Made by a program: the position numbers and the translations under genes
The notes under the pieces: generated by a model
The model's database searches: none
Told to the model about the DNA's origin: nothing
What the model saw: only the letters and a program-made list of their open reading frames with translations
In this document: piece by piece, positions 48,059-56,417 of the stretch
Position numbering within the stretch: the first letter of the stretch is position 1
Layout: each line of letters begins with the position of its first letter
Source of the DNA: Halobellus captivus
GTDB lineage: Archaea; Halobacteriota; Halobacteria; Halobacteriales; Haloferacaceae
Assembly (NCBI RefSeq): GCF_007655485.1
Contig: NZ_VJXQ01000004.1
Location: 226,932-290,931, forward strand
DNA: 64,000 nt
Direction of reading: 5' to 3'

Positions 48059-49557
48059 TGGGAGTTCGAAGTCGCATCGACGCGCTGTTCAAGGGGCCAG
48101 AAGAGTTCGATCTGACCGACGGAAGCATCGGCAAACCGCTGTTCTTCCTGTCGATGCCGATCGTCGTCACCAACCTCTTTCAGACGGCGTACAACCTCGC
48201 GGACACGTTCTGGCTCGGCCAGTACAGCACGGACGCGTTGGCCGCAATCAGCTTCGCGTTCCCGGCGGTCTTCCTGCTTATTTCGCTCGGGATGGGCGTC
48301 TCAGTCGCCGGAAGCGTGCTCGTCGCGCAGTACACCGGTGCGAACGAAGAGCGAGAGGCAGAGTACGCAGCCTCGCAAACGGTGACGTTCGCGATCGCCC
48401 TCTCGCTCGCTCTCGGGATATGCGGGTACTTCGTCGTCGAGACGGCGCTCGGAGTCCTCGGGGCGTCTCCTGACGTGTTGCCGCTGGCGACGAACTACAT
48501 GGAGGTCATCTCTCTCGGCCTCCTGTTCATGTTCGGGTTTATGGTGTTCGTCGCACTGATGCGCGGGTACGGCGACACAATCACGCCGATGCTCGTGATG
48601 TTCGGCTCGGTCGTGCTGAACATCGTCCTCGATCCGTTCCTCATCTTCGGGTTTACCGAAAATCCGCTGTTCGGAATGCTCGGCGCGCGCGGCCTCGAAG
48701 CGTCGCTGCTGGCGGCGACGGGCTATACGGGTTCGGGAATCACCGGCGCGGCCATCGCGACCGTTTTCGCCCGCTCGCTCGCGCTGTTCGTCGGACTGGC
48801 GATTATGTTCCGCGGCGAGCGGGGCGTCCAGATTCACCTCCGGGATATGGTCCCGGACCGGTCGTACCTTCGGCGGCTGGTTCACATCGGACTGCCCGCC
48901 TCGATCGAGGGGACGGGCCGAGCGCTATCGATGAATCTCCTCTTGGTGATCGTGGCGCTCTTCCCGGACACGGTCGTCGCCGCCTACGGTATCGGAACAC
49001 GCGTGTTCTCAGTTATCTTCCTGCCCGCAATCGCCGTCGCACGCGGCGTCGAGACGATGACCGGACAGAACGTGGGCGCGGAGAAACCCGACCGCGCGGA
49101 GGCGGCCACCGGTCTCGCGGCGAAGGTGCTTTTCGTCGTGCTCACCGTCGCCGGAATCCTCGTGTGGTTCACGGCCGCGTCGATCGCGGACGTGTTCACG
49201 ACCGATCCAGCGGTGGTCGAAATCACGGCGCAGTTCCTCCGCTACGTTGCGCTCTCGTTCGGGTTCATCGGCATAATGCGGGCCTACACGGGGAGTTTCC
49301 GCGGCGCTGGCAAGACCCTCACCGCGGCAGCCATCTCCGTGATGATGCTCGGCGTGATCCGCTTTCCGATCGCGTGGTTCGCCTCCGCGCCGCTCGGCGA
49401 GATCGGAATCTGGCTGTCGTTCGGGGTCTCGAACGTCTTGGGCGCGACAATCGCGTATCTGTGGTATCGCCGCGGGACGTGGAAGGAGACCGATTTCACG
49501 GAGTCACGCGTCAACGTCGACGAACAGACGCTCACGTCGGTAGCGGACGGCGACTAA
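48058..49557 (+). CDS. MATE-family multidrug efflux transporter
   Basis: 499 residues from ATG 48058 (MGVRSRIDALFKGPEEF), with about twelve helices and the MATE-type PIVVTNLFQTAYNLADTFWLG opening. It would export drugs or toxic organic cations in exchange for Na+ or H+. An upstream start at 47995 is open but overlaps the coupled small gene. Controlled with that gene by the TetR-type operator. Confidence 0.9.
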   Translation: MGVRSRIDALFKGPEEFDLTDGSIGKPLFFLSMPIVVTNLFQTAYNLADTFWLGQYSTDALAAISFAFPAVFLLISLGMGVSVAGSVLVAQYTGANEEREAEYAASQTVTFAIALSLALGICGYFVVETALGVLGASPDVLPLATNYMEVISLGLLFMFGFMVFVALMRGYGDTITPMLVMFGSVVLNIVLDPFLIFGFTENPLFGMLGARGLEASLLAATGYTGSGITGAAIATVFARSLALFVGLAIMFRGERGVQIHLRDMVPDRSYLRRLVHIGLPASIEGTGRALSMNLLLVIVALFPDTVVAAYGIGTRVFSVIFLPAIAVARGVETMTGQNVGAEKPDRAEAATGLAAKVLFVVLTVAGILVWFTAASIADVFTTDPAVVEITAQFLRYVALSFGFIGIMRAYTGSFRGAGKTLTAAAISVMMLGVIRFPIAWFASAPLGEIGIWLSFGVSNVLGATIAYLWYRRGTWKETDFTESRVNVDEQTLTSVADGD

Positions 49558-49770
49558 ATCCGGTAGTCGACGGCGATTCAACCGCCAATCGCGCGCGGTC
49601 AGTCGATCTTTTGCAGAGATTGTCGTGCGTACCGACCCGAGGGTGACTGCGGTTTGTTGGGTGGTATCGTTTGGATATGTAGTGAATACTGTATTTGGGT
49701 GTTTGAGACGTCATATTGCCCCATCACAACAAGTTTTGATTAGTCTAAATAATAGATTAGAGAGGCAAAT

Positions 49771-49782
49771 CTAATATATTAG
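49771..49782 (+). promoter_or_regulatory. Palindromic TATA region of the znuABC operon
   Basis: CTAATATATTAG is a perfect 12-bp palindrome centred about 25 nt before ATG 49801, with ATTAGA (49756) and TCTAAT (49770) as a wider inverted pair. A metal-responsive repressor could bind here. Confidence 0.45.
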
Positions 49783-49800
49783 CAGGTGCGTATCCAAAGT

Positions 49801-50916
49801 ATGGAACGGACGGAGCCGAAGAGATCGAAGGAGCGACCGAAGTGGACCAGCACAACCAATCGACACTCCAGACGACAGGCACTCCTCGCGGGGTCGGGTG
49901 TTCTCACAACGGCGCTCGCCGGATGCACGGGGATCGGTACCAGTGGAGCGAATCGAGGGACGACAACCGCCGAGAGCGCGGACGGCGAGGGGGGTCCCGT
50001 CGTCGTCGCGTCGTTCTTCAGCTTCTTCGACTTCGCGCGAAACATCGCTCGCGGAACGTCGATCGAGGTTCGGAACCTGGTCCCGACGGGGCTGCACGGC
50101 CACGGCTGGGAACCGAACGCACAGATCACGCGCGAGATCGTCGAGGCGGACGCCTTCATCCACGTCGGCGAGGATTTCCAGCCGTGGGCCGACAGGGCGA
50201 TCACCACGCTTGAGGCCGACGGTGTCGAGACGGCACTAATCAACGCCCGCGAGGGAATCGAACTGGTCGATCTCGCCGCCAGTCTGGATCCGGAAGAGGA
50301 GGGAGTCGGCGAAGACAGAGGACGGGATCCGCACTTCTGGCTCGACCCGCAGCGAGCGAAGCAGTCGGTCGACACGATCACCGACGGTCTCGTCGACGTC
50401 GCACCGGGGGACGAAGCGACGCTTCGCGACAACGCGGAGGCGTACAAAGACGAGGTTCTCGACCGAATCGACGCTGATTACCGGGAGATATTCGAATCGG
50501 CCGAGCGCAACGTCGTGCAGTTGGCCGCGCACAACGCGTTTCAGTACATCGGCGTCGCCTACGACGTCCAGATGCGTCCGCTGGTGACGAACCTGGCTGC
50601 GAGCGACGACATCAAGCCGTCCGATATCACCGAGGCGAAGGAGACGATCGACGAGTTCGGGATCGAATACATCGGGGCGGCGGTGTTCGAGACGCGACGA
50701 CCGGCGCAACAGTTGCTCGAAGAAACCGCGGTCGAGGCGTATTTCCCGGTCACCCCGTACGCGGGCGTCCGCGAGGATTGGGTCGAATCGGGATGGGGGT
50801 ACGAGGAGATCGCGTACAACATCAATATGCCCACGTTCGAGGTAGTCTTGGGGAACAAACGGCCCGAGGAGGCCGGTCCTGACGGATGGGCCGAACAATG
50901 GAGGAACTTCGAATGA
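49801..50916 (+). CDS. znuA: Zinc-type ABC substrate-binding lipoprotein
   Basis: 371 residues from ATG 49801. Twin-Arg HSRRQALLAGSG and lipobox LAGCTG mark a Tat-exported lipoprotein. The cluster 9 binding fold has metal His residues in TGLHGHGWEP, DPHFWLDP and QLAAHNAFQYIG. Zn is most likely; Mn is an alternative for this family. It heads a znuABC operon, overlapping the ATPase gene by four bases. Confidence 0.9.
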   Translation: MERTEPKRSKERPKWTSTTNRHSRRQALLAGSGVLTTALAGCTGIGTSGANRGTTTAESADGEGGPVVVASFFSFFDFARNIARGTSIEVRNLVPTGLHGHGWEPNAQITREIVEADAFIHVGEDFQPWADRAITTLEADGVETALINAREGIELVDLAASLDPEEEGVGEDRGRDPHFWLDPQRAKQSVDTITDGLVDVAPGDEATLRDNAEAYKDEVLDRIDADYREIFESAERNVVQLAAHNAFQYIGVAYDVQMRPLVTNLAASDDIKPSDITEAKETIDEFGIEYIGAAVFETRRPAQQLLEETAVEAYFPVTPYAGVREDWVESGWGYEEIAYNINMPTFEVVLGNKRPEEAGPDGWAEQWRNFE

Positions 50917-51767
50917 CTCGGTTTAACGGGGAGGCTCTCTCCCGAGAGACCGCCGCTGACGGCGAGGAGGAAGAGTGGAAGGAAGAAGAGTGGAAGAAGG
51001 AAGAGAAGAAGGAGGACTCGCGGGATGCCAGAGAGGCGATCATCGAACTCGACGACGTCGCGTTCGGCTACACCGCGACGCCGGTCGTCGAGAACGTCTC
51101 GCTTCGGATCGATCCGGGCGAGTACGTCGCGATCGTCGGCCCCAACGGATCGGGGAAATCGACGCTGCTGAAACTGGTGTTGGGGCTGCTTCGGCCGGAT
51201 CGAGGCACCGCTCGGCTGTTCAGTCAGCCAGCGCACCAGTTCGACGACGGCTCCCGAATCGGGTACGTCGCCCAGCACGCCAGCGCCTCGAAGTCGATGC
51301 CGATCACCGTCCGCGAGGTGGTGAAGATGGGGCGGTTCCCGCACGTCGGGTTCGGACGCCTCGGGGCGTCGGACCGGGAAATCGTCGAGGAGGCGATCGG
51401 AACGGTCGGGATGAGTTCGTTCGCCGACCGGCGCATCACGGCGCTGTCCGGCGGTCAGAGACAACGCGCGTTCATCGCCCGCGCCCTCGCGGGCGAAGCG
51501 GATCTCCTGGTTCTCGACGAGCCCACCGTCGGCGTGGACGCGGACTCCGTCGCAGCGTTCTACGACCTGCTGGAAGCGCTGCACGGGCAGGGAATCACGA
51601 TCATCCTCATCGAACACGACCTGAGCGCCGTCACGGCACACGCCGAACGAGCGGTCTGTCTCAATCGCGAGATCTACTTCGACGGGCCAACCGACGAGTT
51701 CACACCCGAAAACGCGCTCGCCCGGACGATGGGTGCGACTGCGGAACCGGAGCGTGAGACGACGTGA
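50913..51767 (+). CDS. znuC: Zinc-type ABC importer ATPase with acidic linker
   Basis: 284 residues from ATG 50913, which overlaps the binding-protein stop (ATGA). After about 17 residues there is an unusual EEEEWKEEEWKKEEKKED segment, not in ordinary ZnuC. The ATPase follows: Walker A GPNGSGKSTLLK, signature LSGGQRQRAFIARAL and Walker B LLVLDEPTVGVD, then EHDLSAVTAHAER. Confidence 0.9.
   Translation: MTRFNGEALSRETAADGEEEEWKEEEWKKEEKKEDSRDAREAIIELDDVAFGYTATPVVENVSLRIDPGEYVAIVGPNGSGKSTLLKLVLGLLRPDRGTARLFSQPAHQFDDGSRIGYVAQHASASKSMPITVREVVKMGRFPHVGFGRLGASDREIVEEAIGTVGMSSFADRRITALSGGQRQRAFIARALAGEADLLVLDEPTVGVDADSVAAFYDLLEALHGQGITIILIEHDLSAVTAHAERAVCLNREIYFDGPTDEFTPENALARTMGATAEPERETT
50970..50999 (+). 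repeat. 15-bp tandem repeat in znuC
   Basis: GAAGAGTGGAAGGAA and GAAGAGTGGAAGAAG lie in tandem (50970-50984, 50985-50999), encoding EEWKE and EEWKK. Confidence 0.7.
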
Positions 51768-52789
51768 TCGACGCCCTCGTCGTTCCGATGCAGCAGGGGG
51801 TGTTTGAGCTGCTCCTCTCACCGCTGTTCTGGATCCTGGAGGCGTGGTACTGGCTCCTGGTGCAGGTGTATCACGTCACCGGCCTCGAAATGCTCAGTCC
51901 CGACTACAGGTTCATGTACAGAGCGATCCTGGTCGGCCTCTGTATCGGAATCGTCGCCCCGCTCATCGGGACGTTCCTCGTCCACCGACAGCTCGCGCTC
52001 ATCGGTGACGCGCTCGCGCACACTGCCTTCGCGGGGGTCGCCGTTGGACTGTTTCTCAACGCGATCCTCGATCTCGGCGTCTCGCCGTATCTCACGGCCG
52101 TCGTCGTCGCTGTCATCGCGGCGCTGGTCATCGAACTCATCTCTGAGGTGACCGACGCGTACAACGACGTGTCGATGGCGATCGTGCTCTCGACCGGGTT
52201 CGCTCTCGGATCCACGCTCATCAGCATCAACGCGGGCGGCCTGTCGGTCGGCATCGATCAGTACCTGTTCGGGAACCTCTCGACGGTTTCGCCGACGAAC
52301 GCGGTGATCCTTCTGGCACTGTTCGTCGCGATCGTCGGCACGGTCGCAGTGACCCGAAATCAACTGCTCTACGTCACCTTCGACGAGACGGCTGCGGCCG
52401 TGTCGGGGCTCTCAGTCAACTGGTACAACCGGATACTGGTGATGCTCACCGCGCTCGTCGTCGTCGGCGCGATGCAGATTATGGGTGTCATTCTGGTCGC
52501 AGCGATGCTGGTCGTCCCAGTCGCCGCCGCCTCCCAGCTCTCCCGGAGCTTCACGGAGTCGATCTACGTCTCGATCGTGCTCGCGGAGGCGGCCGTCTTG
52601 CTCGGGATCGGCGTCGCCTACTATGGGAGAGCGACCGGCGGACCGGTCATCGTCCTCGTCGCCGTGGGGATTTACGTCATCGCCGTGCTCGCGGGCAAAG
52701 TGCGAACGGCCCTTACCGGGCAGACAGCGCCATCTACCGGGCGGATCGAGGTGAACCGCGCCCCGTCGACGGGCGATAAGCACGAGTGA
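51764..52789 (+). CDS. znuB: Zinc-type ABC permease
   Basis: 341 residues, GTG start at 51764 overlapping the ATPase stop (GTGA). It has about eight helices of the ABC-3 permease family, with GTFLVHRQLALIGDALAHTAFAGVAVG near residue 66. It completes the metal importer; the C-terminal tail is hydrophilic. Confidence 0.9.
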   Translation: MIDALVVPMQQGVFELLLSPLFWILEAWYWLLVQVYHVTGLEMLSPDYRFMYRAILVGLCIGIVAPLIGTFLVHRQLALIGDALAHTAFAGVAVGLFLNAILDLGVSPYLTAVVVAVIAALVIELISEVTDAYNDVSMAIVLSTGFALGSTLISINAGGLSVGIDQYLFGNLSTVSPTNAVILLALFVAIVGTVAVTRNQLLYVTFDETAAAVSGLSVNWYNRILVMLTALVVVGAMQIMGVILVAAMLVVPVAAASQLSRSFTESIYVSIVLAEAAVLLGIGVAYYGRATGGPVIVLVAVGIYVIAVLAGKVRTALTGQTAPSTGRIEVNRAPSTGDKHE

Positions 52790-52943
52790 TGCTCGAGTCG
52801 TAGACGGCCCTCGAAACGTCACCCGAACTGGTGACGACGGAACTGATCGACGCCAAGAGATCGTTTCTCGGTTTAATATTGTATAGTTGTTGGATTTCTA
52901 TGCAAACCTTTTTGCCTCGCAATCCGGTAGGAGCCAACAACGA

Positions 52944-53051
52944 ATGAACGCACTCGACCGAACCACCCCCGATGCGGACGCTGACAGCGCGGAAAGGAAC
53001 CCGTTCGAACGACCGTCGATGTGGTACGTGACGACCGGAGTGCAACACTGA
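52944..53051 (+). CDS. 35-residue open frame upstream of PiT
   Basis: ATG 52944 opens MNALDRTTPDADADSAERNP..., 35 residues ending TTGVQH, 14 bases before the permease ATG 53066. A TATA-like TTTAATATTG lies upstream. It is acidic at the start and has an aromatic MWYV patch. Too short to judge by length; position suggests a small regulator or leader. Confidence 0.35.
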   Translation: MNALDRTTPDADADSAERNPFERPSMWYVTTGVQH

Positions 53052-53065
53052 ACTCGCTGTTATCG

Positions 53066-54241
53066 ATGGACCTCACAGTACTTGCTCTGTTCGGCGTGGC
53101 CGCGGCGGCGAGTCTGTTTATGGCCTGGGTCGTCGGTGCCGGTTCGAGCGGGGCCACCCCGTTCGCTCCGGCGGTCGGAGCGAACGCGATATCGACGATG
53201 CGAGCCGCGTTCGTCGTGGGGGTCTTCGGATTCCTCGGGGCGGTCACGCAGGGAGCGAACGTCTCGGAGGCGATCGGAAGCGGACTCATCGAGGGCGTCT
53301 CGTTACCCGCCGCGGGCGTCATCCTCGTGTTGACGCTGGGTGCCGGGTTGATGGCGATCGGGATTTACACCGGCTACCCCATCGCGACGGCCTTCACCGT
53401 CACCGGTGCCGTGGTAGGTGTCGGTCTCGCGCTCGGCGGCGCGCCCGCGTGGCCGAAGTACCGACAGATCGGTCTCGTCTGGGTGGCGACGCCGTTCGTC
53501 GGCGGCGGGATCGCATATCTCATCGCCAGCGTCCTCCCGCGAGAGGACGTTCCGGAACGGTTCAGCGTGCCCGTACTCGCCGGGGTGGTCGGAGCGGTGG
53601 TCGTAAATCTCGACTTTCCGATGCTCGGACCCGGCCGCGCTCCGGGATCGCTCGCAGAGCGTGTCGCAGGAGTGGTTGCGATCGATCCGACAGTGGCTAT
53701 CGTCGCGACGACGGTCGTCGCCGGGGCGATGACCGGAATCACCGTCTACCGGGACGTATCACGCGATCAGGCGGGCGGGCTGCGAAGGGTCCTCCTGGGG
53801 CTCGGATCGTTGGTTGCGTTCTCCGCCGGGGGGAGTCAAGTCGGGTTAGCCGTCGGCCCGTTGCTTCCGTTGGCCGCCGAAATCGAACCGGTCTCTACGT
53901 TCGCCGTGCTGGTCGGCGGGGGACTCGGCATCCTCGTGGGCTCGTGGACGGGGGCGCCGAGGATGATCAAATCACTGTCGCAGGATTACTCCTCGTTGGG
54001 GCCGCGTCGATCGATCGCGACGCTTATTCCCTCGTTTCTGATCGCACAGACCGCTGTGTTTCTCGGCGTTCCGGTATCGTTCAACGAGGTGATCGTGAGC
54101 GGCATTATCGGAAGCGGCATCGCGGTCGGCGGTCGCGATGTCGTCGACACGAAGAAAATAGCGGTCACCGTCGGTGCGTGGGGCGGGTCGCTTCTACTCT
54201 CGCTAGTCCTCGGATACGGGGCAACTCTCGTACTGTTATGA
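53066..54241 (+). CDS. PiT-family inorganic phosphate permease
   Basis: 391 residues from ATG 53066, about ten helices in two halves. The duplicated signature appears as GAGSSGATPFAPAVGANAIS in the first half, and a related FSAGGSQVGLAVGPLLPL in the second. PiT carriers move metal-phosphate with Na+ or H+. The short open frame just upstream may be co-transcribed. Confidence 0.85.
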   Translation: MDLTVLALFGVAAAASLFMAWVVGAGSSGATPFAPAVGANAISTMRAAFVVGVFGFLGAVTQGANVSEAIGSGLIEGVSLPAAGVILVLTLGAGLMAIGIYTGYPIATAFTVTGAVVGVGLALGGAPAWPKYRQIGLVWVATPFVGGGIAYLIASVLPREDVPERFSVPVLAGVVGAVVVNLDFPMLGPGRAPGSLAERVAGVVAIDPTVAIVATTVVAGAMTGITVYRDVSRDQAGGLRRVLLGLGSLVAFSAGGSQVGLAVGPLLPLAAEIEPVSTFAVLVGGGLGILVGSWTGAPRMIKSLSQDYSSLGPRRSIATLIPSFLIAQTAVFLGVPVSFNEVIVSGIIGSGIAVGGRDVVDTKKIAVTVGAWGGSLLLSLVLGYGATLVLL

Positions 54242-54513
54242 CAACATAATACAACAGTAGAGGCGCGTGTTCTCGTTCAGTCGGTTTCACGGTCTCCTTG
54301 TGAGTCGAGATAAGTCGATTCTACACGCCTTATTAGACGTATCTTACTGGACGGACGTGGTTTCGGCATCCGGTGTGACTGATTTGTTTCCTATAACGTA
54401 TCGATGCGTCCCGAAAATAGTATTGTGTAATAATCCCAAAAGCGTTATTACGTGCAAGCGGATACGGGGAGATGAGCAGAAAAGTATGGGTAGCACACAA
54501 CCACGCAATTCGA

Positions 54514-54522
54514 AAGGAGGTC
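54514..54522 (+). promoter_or_regulatory. Strong Shine-Dalgarno before small membrane protein
   Basis: GAAAGGAGGT lies about five bases before ATG 54527. Haloarchaeal genes are mostly leaderless, so this full anti-16S match decides the start. Confidence 0.7.
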
Positions 54523-54526
54523 AACA

Positions 54527-54691
54527 ATGGCAGACATCGGAGCGCTGATGGGAGCATCGGGAACGGGAACCACACAGGCGGTGGTGTTGGTCGGCACGGT
54601 TCTCGTCGAGGCGATCATCCTCTACGTCGGGTACGGGGCGCTGACCCGAGCACTGGAGCCGACCGTCCGTCAGATGCTCGGGGGGGAATAA
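54527..54691 (+). CDS. 54-residue membrane protein beside TSUP
   Basis: One hydrophobic helix (QAVVLVGTVLVEAIILYVGYGAL) flanked by short polar ends. The start is set by the strong Shine-Dalgarno. It ends six bases before the transporter start, so the two are co-translated and may form a complex; the family looks like the small haloarchaeal DUF7512-type partners of such transporters. Confidence 0.7.
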   Translation: MADIGALMGASGTGTTQAVVLVGTVLVEAIILYVGYGALTRALEPTVRQMLGGE

Positions 54692-54697
54692 CGACGG

Positions 54698-55729
54698 ATG
54701 ATAGAGCTATTCGGAATCGGCGCGGGCACGCTGATTCTGTTCGTCGGATTCGGACTCCTCATCGGCGTTCTGTTCGGATTCTTCGGGATGGGAGGGTCGT
54801 TCCTGGTCACACCCGCACTCTTGGTAATGGGGTACCCCTCGAGAGTCGCGGTCGGCAGCGGGCTCGCGTTCGTTTTCGGGACGTCGGTCATCGCGACCCT
54901 GAAGCACCGGGATCTCGGTCAGGTCGATTACAAACTCGGCGTGTTGATGATCGCGGGGACGACGCTCGGGATCGAGGTCGGTAAGGAGATCGTTTTACAC
55001 CTCGAGTCGCTGGGGCTGGCTGGCAACATCATCAGCGTCACGTACGTCGTGCTCCTCGGCGGGATCGGCGTGTTCGTCACCTATGAATCGCTGAAAGGCG
55101 GTGGCGACGGCGGGATCGACCACGACGCGGAGGGAGAAGCCAACGCGGACGATATCCCCGACATCGCGAAGAAGATTCAGTCCTACCGCGTCCCGCCGAT
55201 GATCAGTCTCCGCGGCGGGGTCACCGTGTCGCTGTGGATGATCCTCAGCGTCGCGTTCGCCACCGGCCTCCTGTCCGGGTTCCTCGGCGTGGGTGGGGGC
55301 TTCATCCGGATGCCCGCGCTGTTCTATCTCATCGGCGTTCCCGTGCCGATCGCCGTGGGGACCGACCTGTTTGAGATCGTCTTCTCGGGCGGGATCGGGA
55401 GCTTCCTGTACGCGATGGATGGGGGTGTCGATCTCGCGATCGTCCTGCCGCTTCTGGCGGGCAGTGCCTTCGGCGCTCGCGTCGGTTCGGCCGCCACGAG
55501 TGTCGTCGACGAGAGCGAGATCAAGGTCTACTTCGGTCTGATGCTCCTCGGCGGATCGATCGCCGTCGCCGTCCGTGAAATCGGCGGCTACCTCGACATA
55601 CCGGTGTTCGATGCGGTCAGCTTGGCGCTGATCGTCGGATCTGCGCTACTGGTGAGTGGAATGGTCGTCTACAGTAGTATCGTCGAACTGCGCAAGCAAT
55701 CAGCGCACCAGTCAGCCACAGCTGATTGA
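54698..55729 (+). CDS. TauE/SafE (TSUP) sulfite/sulfonate-type exporter
   Basis: 343 residues with about eight helices in two homologous halves: GFFGMGGSFLVTPALLV and GFLGVGGGFIRMPALFYL. The family moves sulfur oxyanions or sulfonates across the membrane. A hydrophilic central loop rich in Asp/Glu joins the halves. It follows the small membrane protein by six bases. Confidence 0.88.
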   Translation: MIELFGIGAGTLILFVGFGLLIGVLFGFFGMGGSFLVTPALLVMGYPSRVAVGSGLAFVFGTSVIATLKHRDLGQVDYKLGVLMIAGTTLGIEVGKEIVLHLESLGLAGNIISVTYVVLLGGIGVFVTYESLKGGGDGGIDHDAEGEANADDIPDIAKKIQSYRVPPMISLRGGVTVSLWMILSVAFATGLLSGFLGVGGGFIRMPALFYLIGVPVPIAVGTDLFEIVFSGGIGSFLYAMDGGVDLAIVLPLLAGSAFGARVGSAATSVVDESEIKVYFGLMLLGGSIAVAVREIGGYLDIPVFDAVSLALIVGSALLVSGMVVYSSIVELRKQSAHQSATAD

Positions 55730-55866
55730 CAGAAGTCGCCTCGAAACACGCGAGACGGTCGGTTTGTGTGATTTCCGAACGGCCCAATTCGAGAGGCTGG
55801 ATCTGCGAGATTGTACGAACTCCACACAAGCCTTTTAATCACACGGTTCCAAGGTTTTACCAACAA

Positions 55867-56274
55867 ATGCCAGATTCGATGTCCGAACAACTCAAGCAGG
55901 ATATGGAATGTGAGGGGTTACTCGAGTGCTTCCACGGGCTCAAGCATCTCGATAAGCAGTGCTTTCAGGTCTTAGTTCAGGCCAGTGAACCGCTCACCGT
56001 CGACGAGGTCGCAGACATCGTCGAACGCGAGCGCTCGACGGCGTACCGATCGATCCAGCGGTTACTGCAGTCGGGGTTCATCCAGAAGGAACAGGTGAAC
56101 TACGAACAGGGCGGCTACTATCACGTCTACTCGCCGACGGATCCCGAGAAAATTTCCGACAGTATGCAGCGGATGCTCAACGACTGGTACGCAAAGATGG
56201 GTCAACTTATCCAGGAGTTCGAGGACAAGTACCAGCGACCGGAGGCAGAGACCGAGCTAACCGTCGAAGGGTAA
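55867..56274 (+). CDS. TrmB/HTH-type transcriptional regulator
   Basis: 135 residues from ATG 55867; ATG 55879 is possible. The winged helix (EPLTVDEVADIVERERSTAYRSI) resembles TrmB or ArsR types and is followed by a wing and C-terminal helix (QRMLNDWYAKMGQLIQEFEDKY) likely for dimerisation. Near the N-terminus, Cys residues in MECEGLLECF and KQC could sense sulfur or metals. Same strand as the transporter set, TATA-like TTTTAATC about 27 nt upstream. Confidence 0.75.
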   Translation: MPDSMSEQLKQDMECEGLLECFHGLKHLDKQCFQVLVQASEPLTVDEVADIVERERSTAYRSIQRLLQSGFIQKEQVNYEQGGYYHVYSPTDPEKISDSMQRMLNDWYAKMGQLIQEFEDKYQRPEAETELTVEG

Positions 56275-56417
56275 CGAAAGTAGTCTCACGAGAGGTTTTT
56301 GCTGTGTCTGGCGGGATATTCGGGCAGTTCGCTCACGTGTCTATTCACCACTTGCTACCACGGGGCAAGTGTTACGTGTTGGTACCTTCCACGTGTCGGT
56401 AACCGCCAGTGTCGTTC

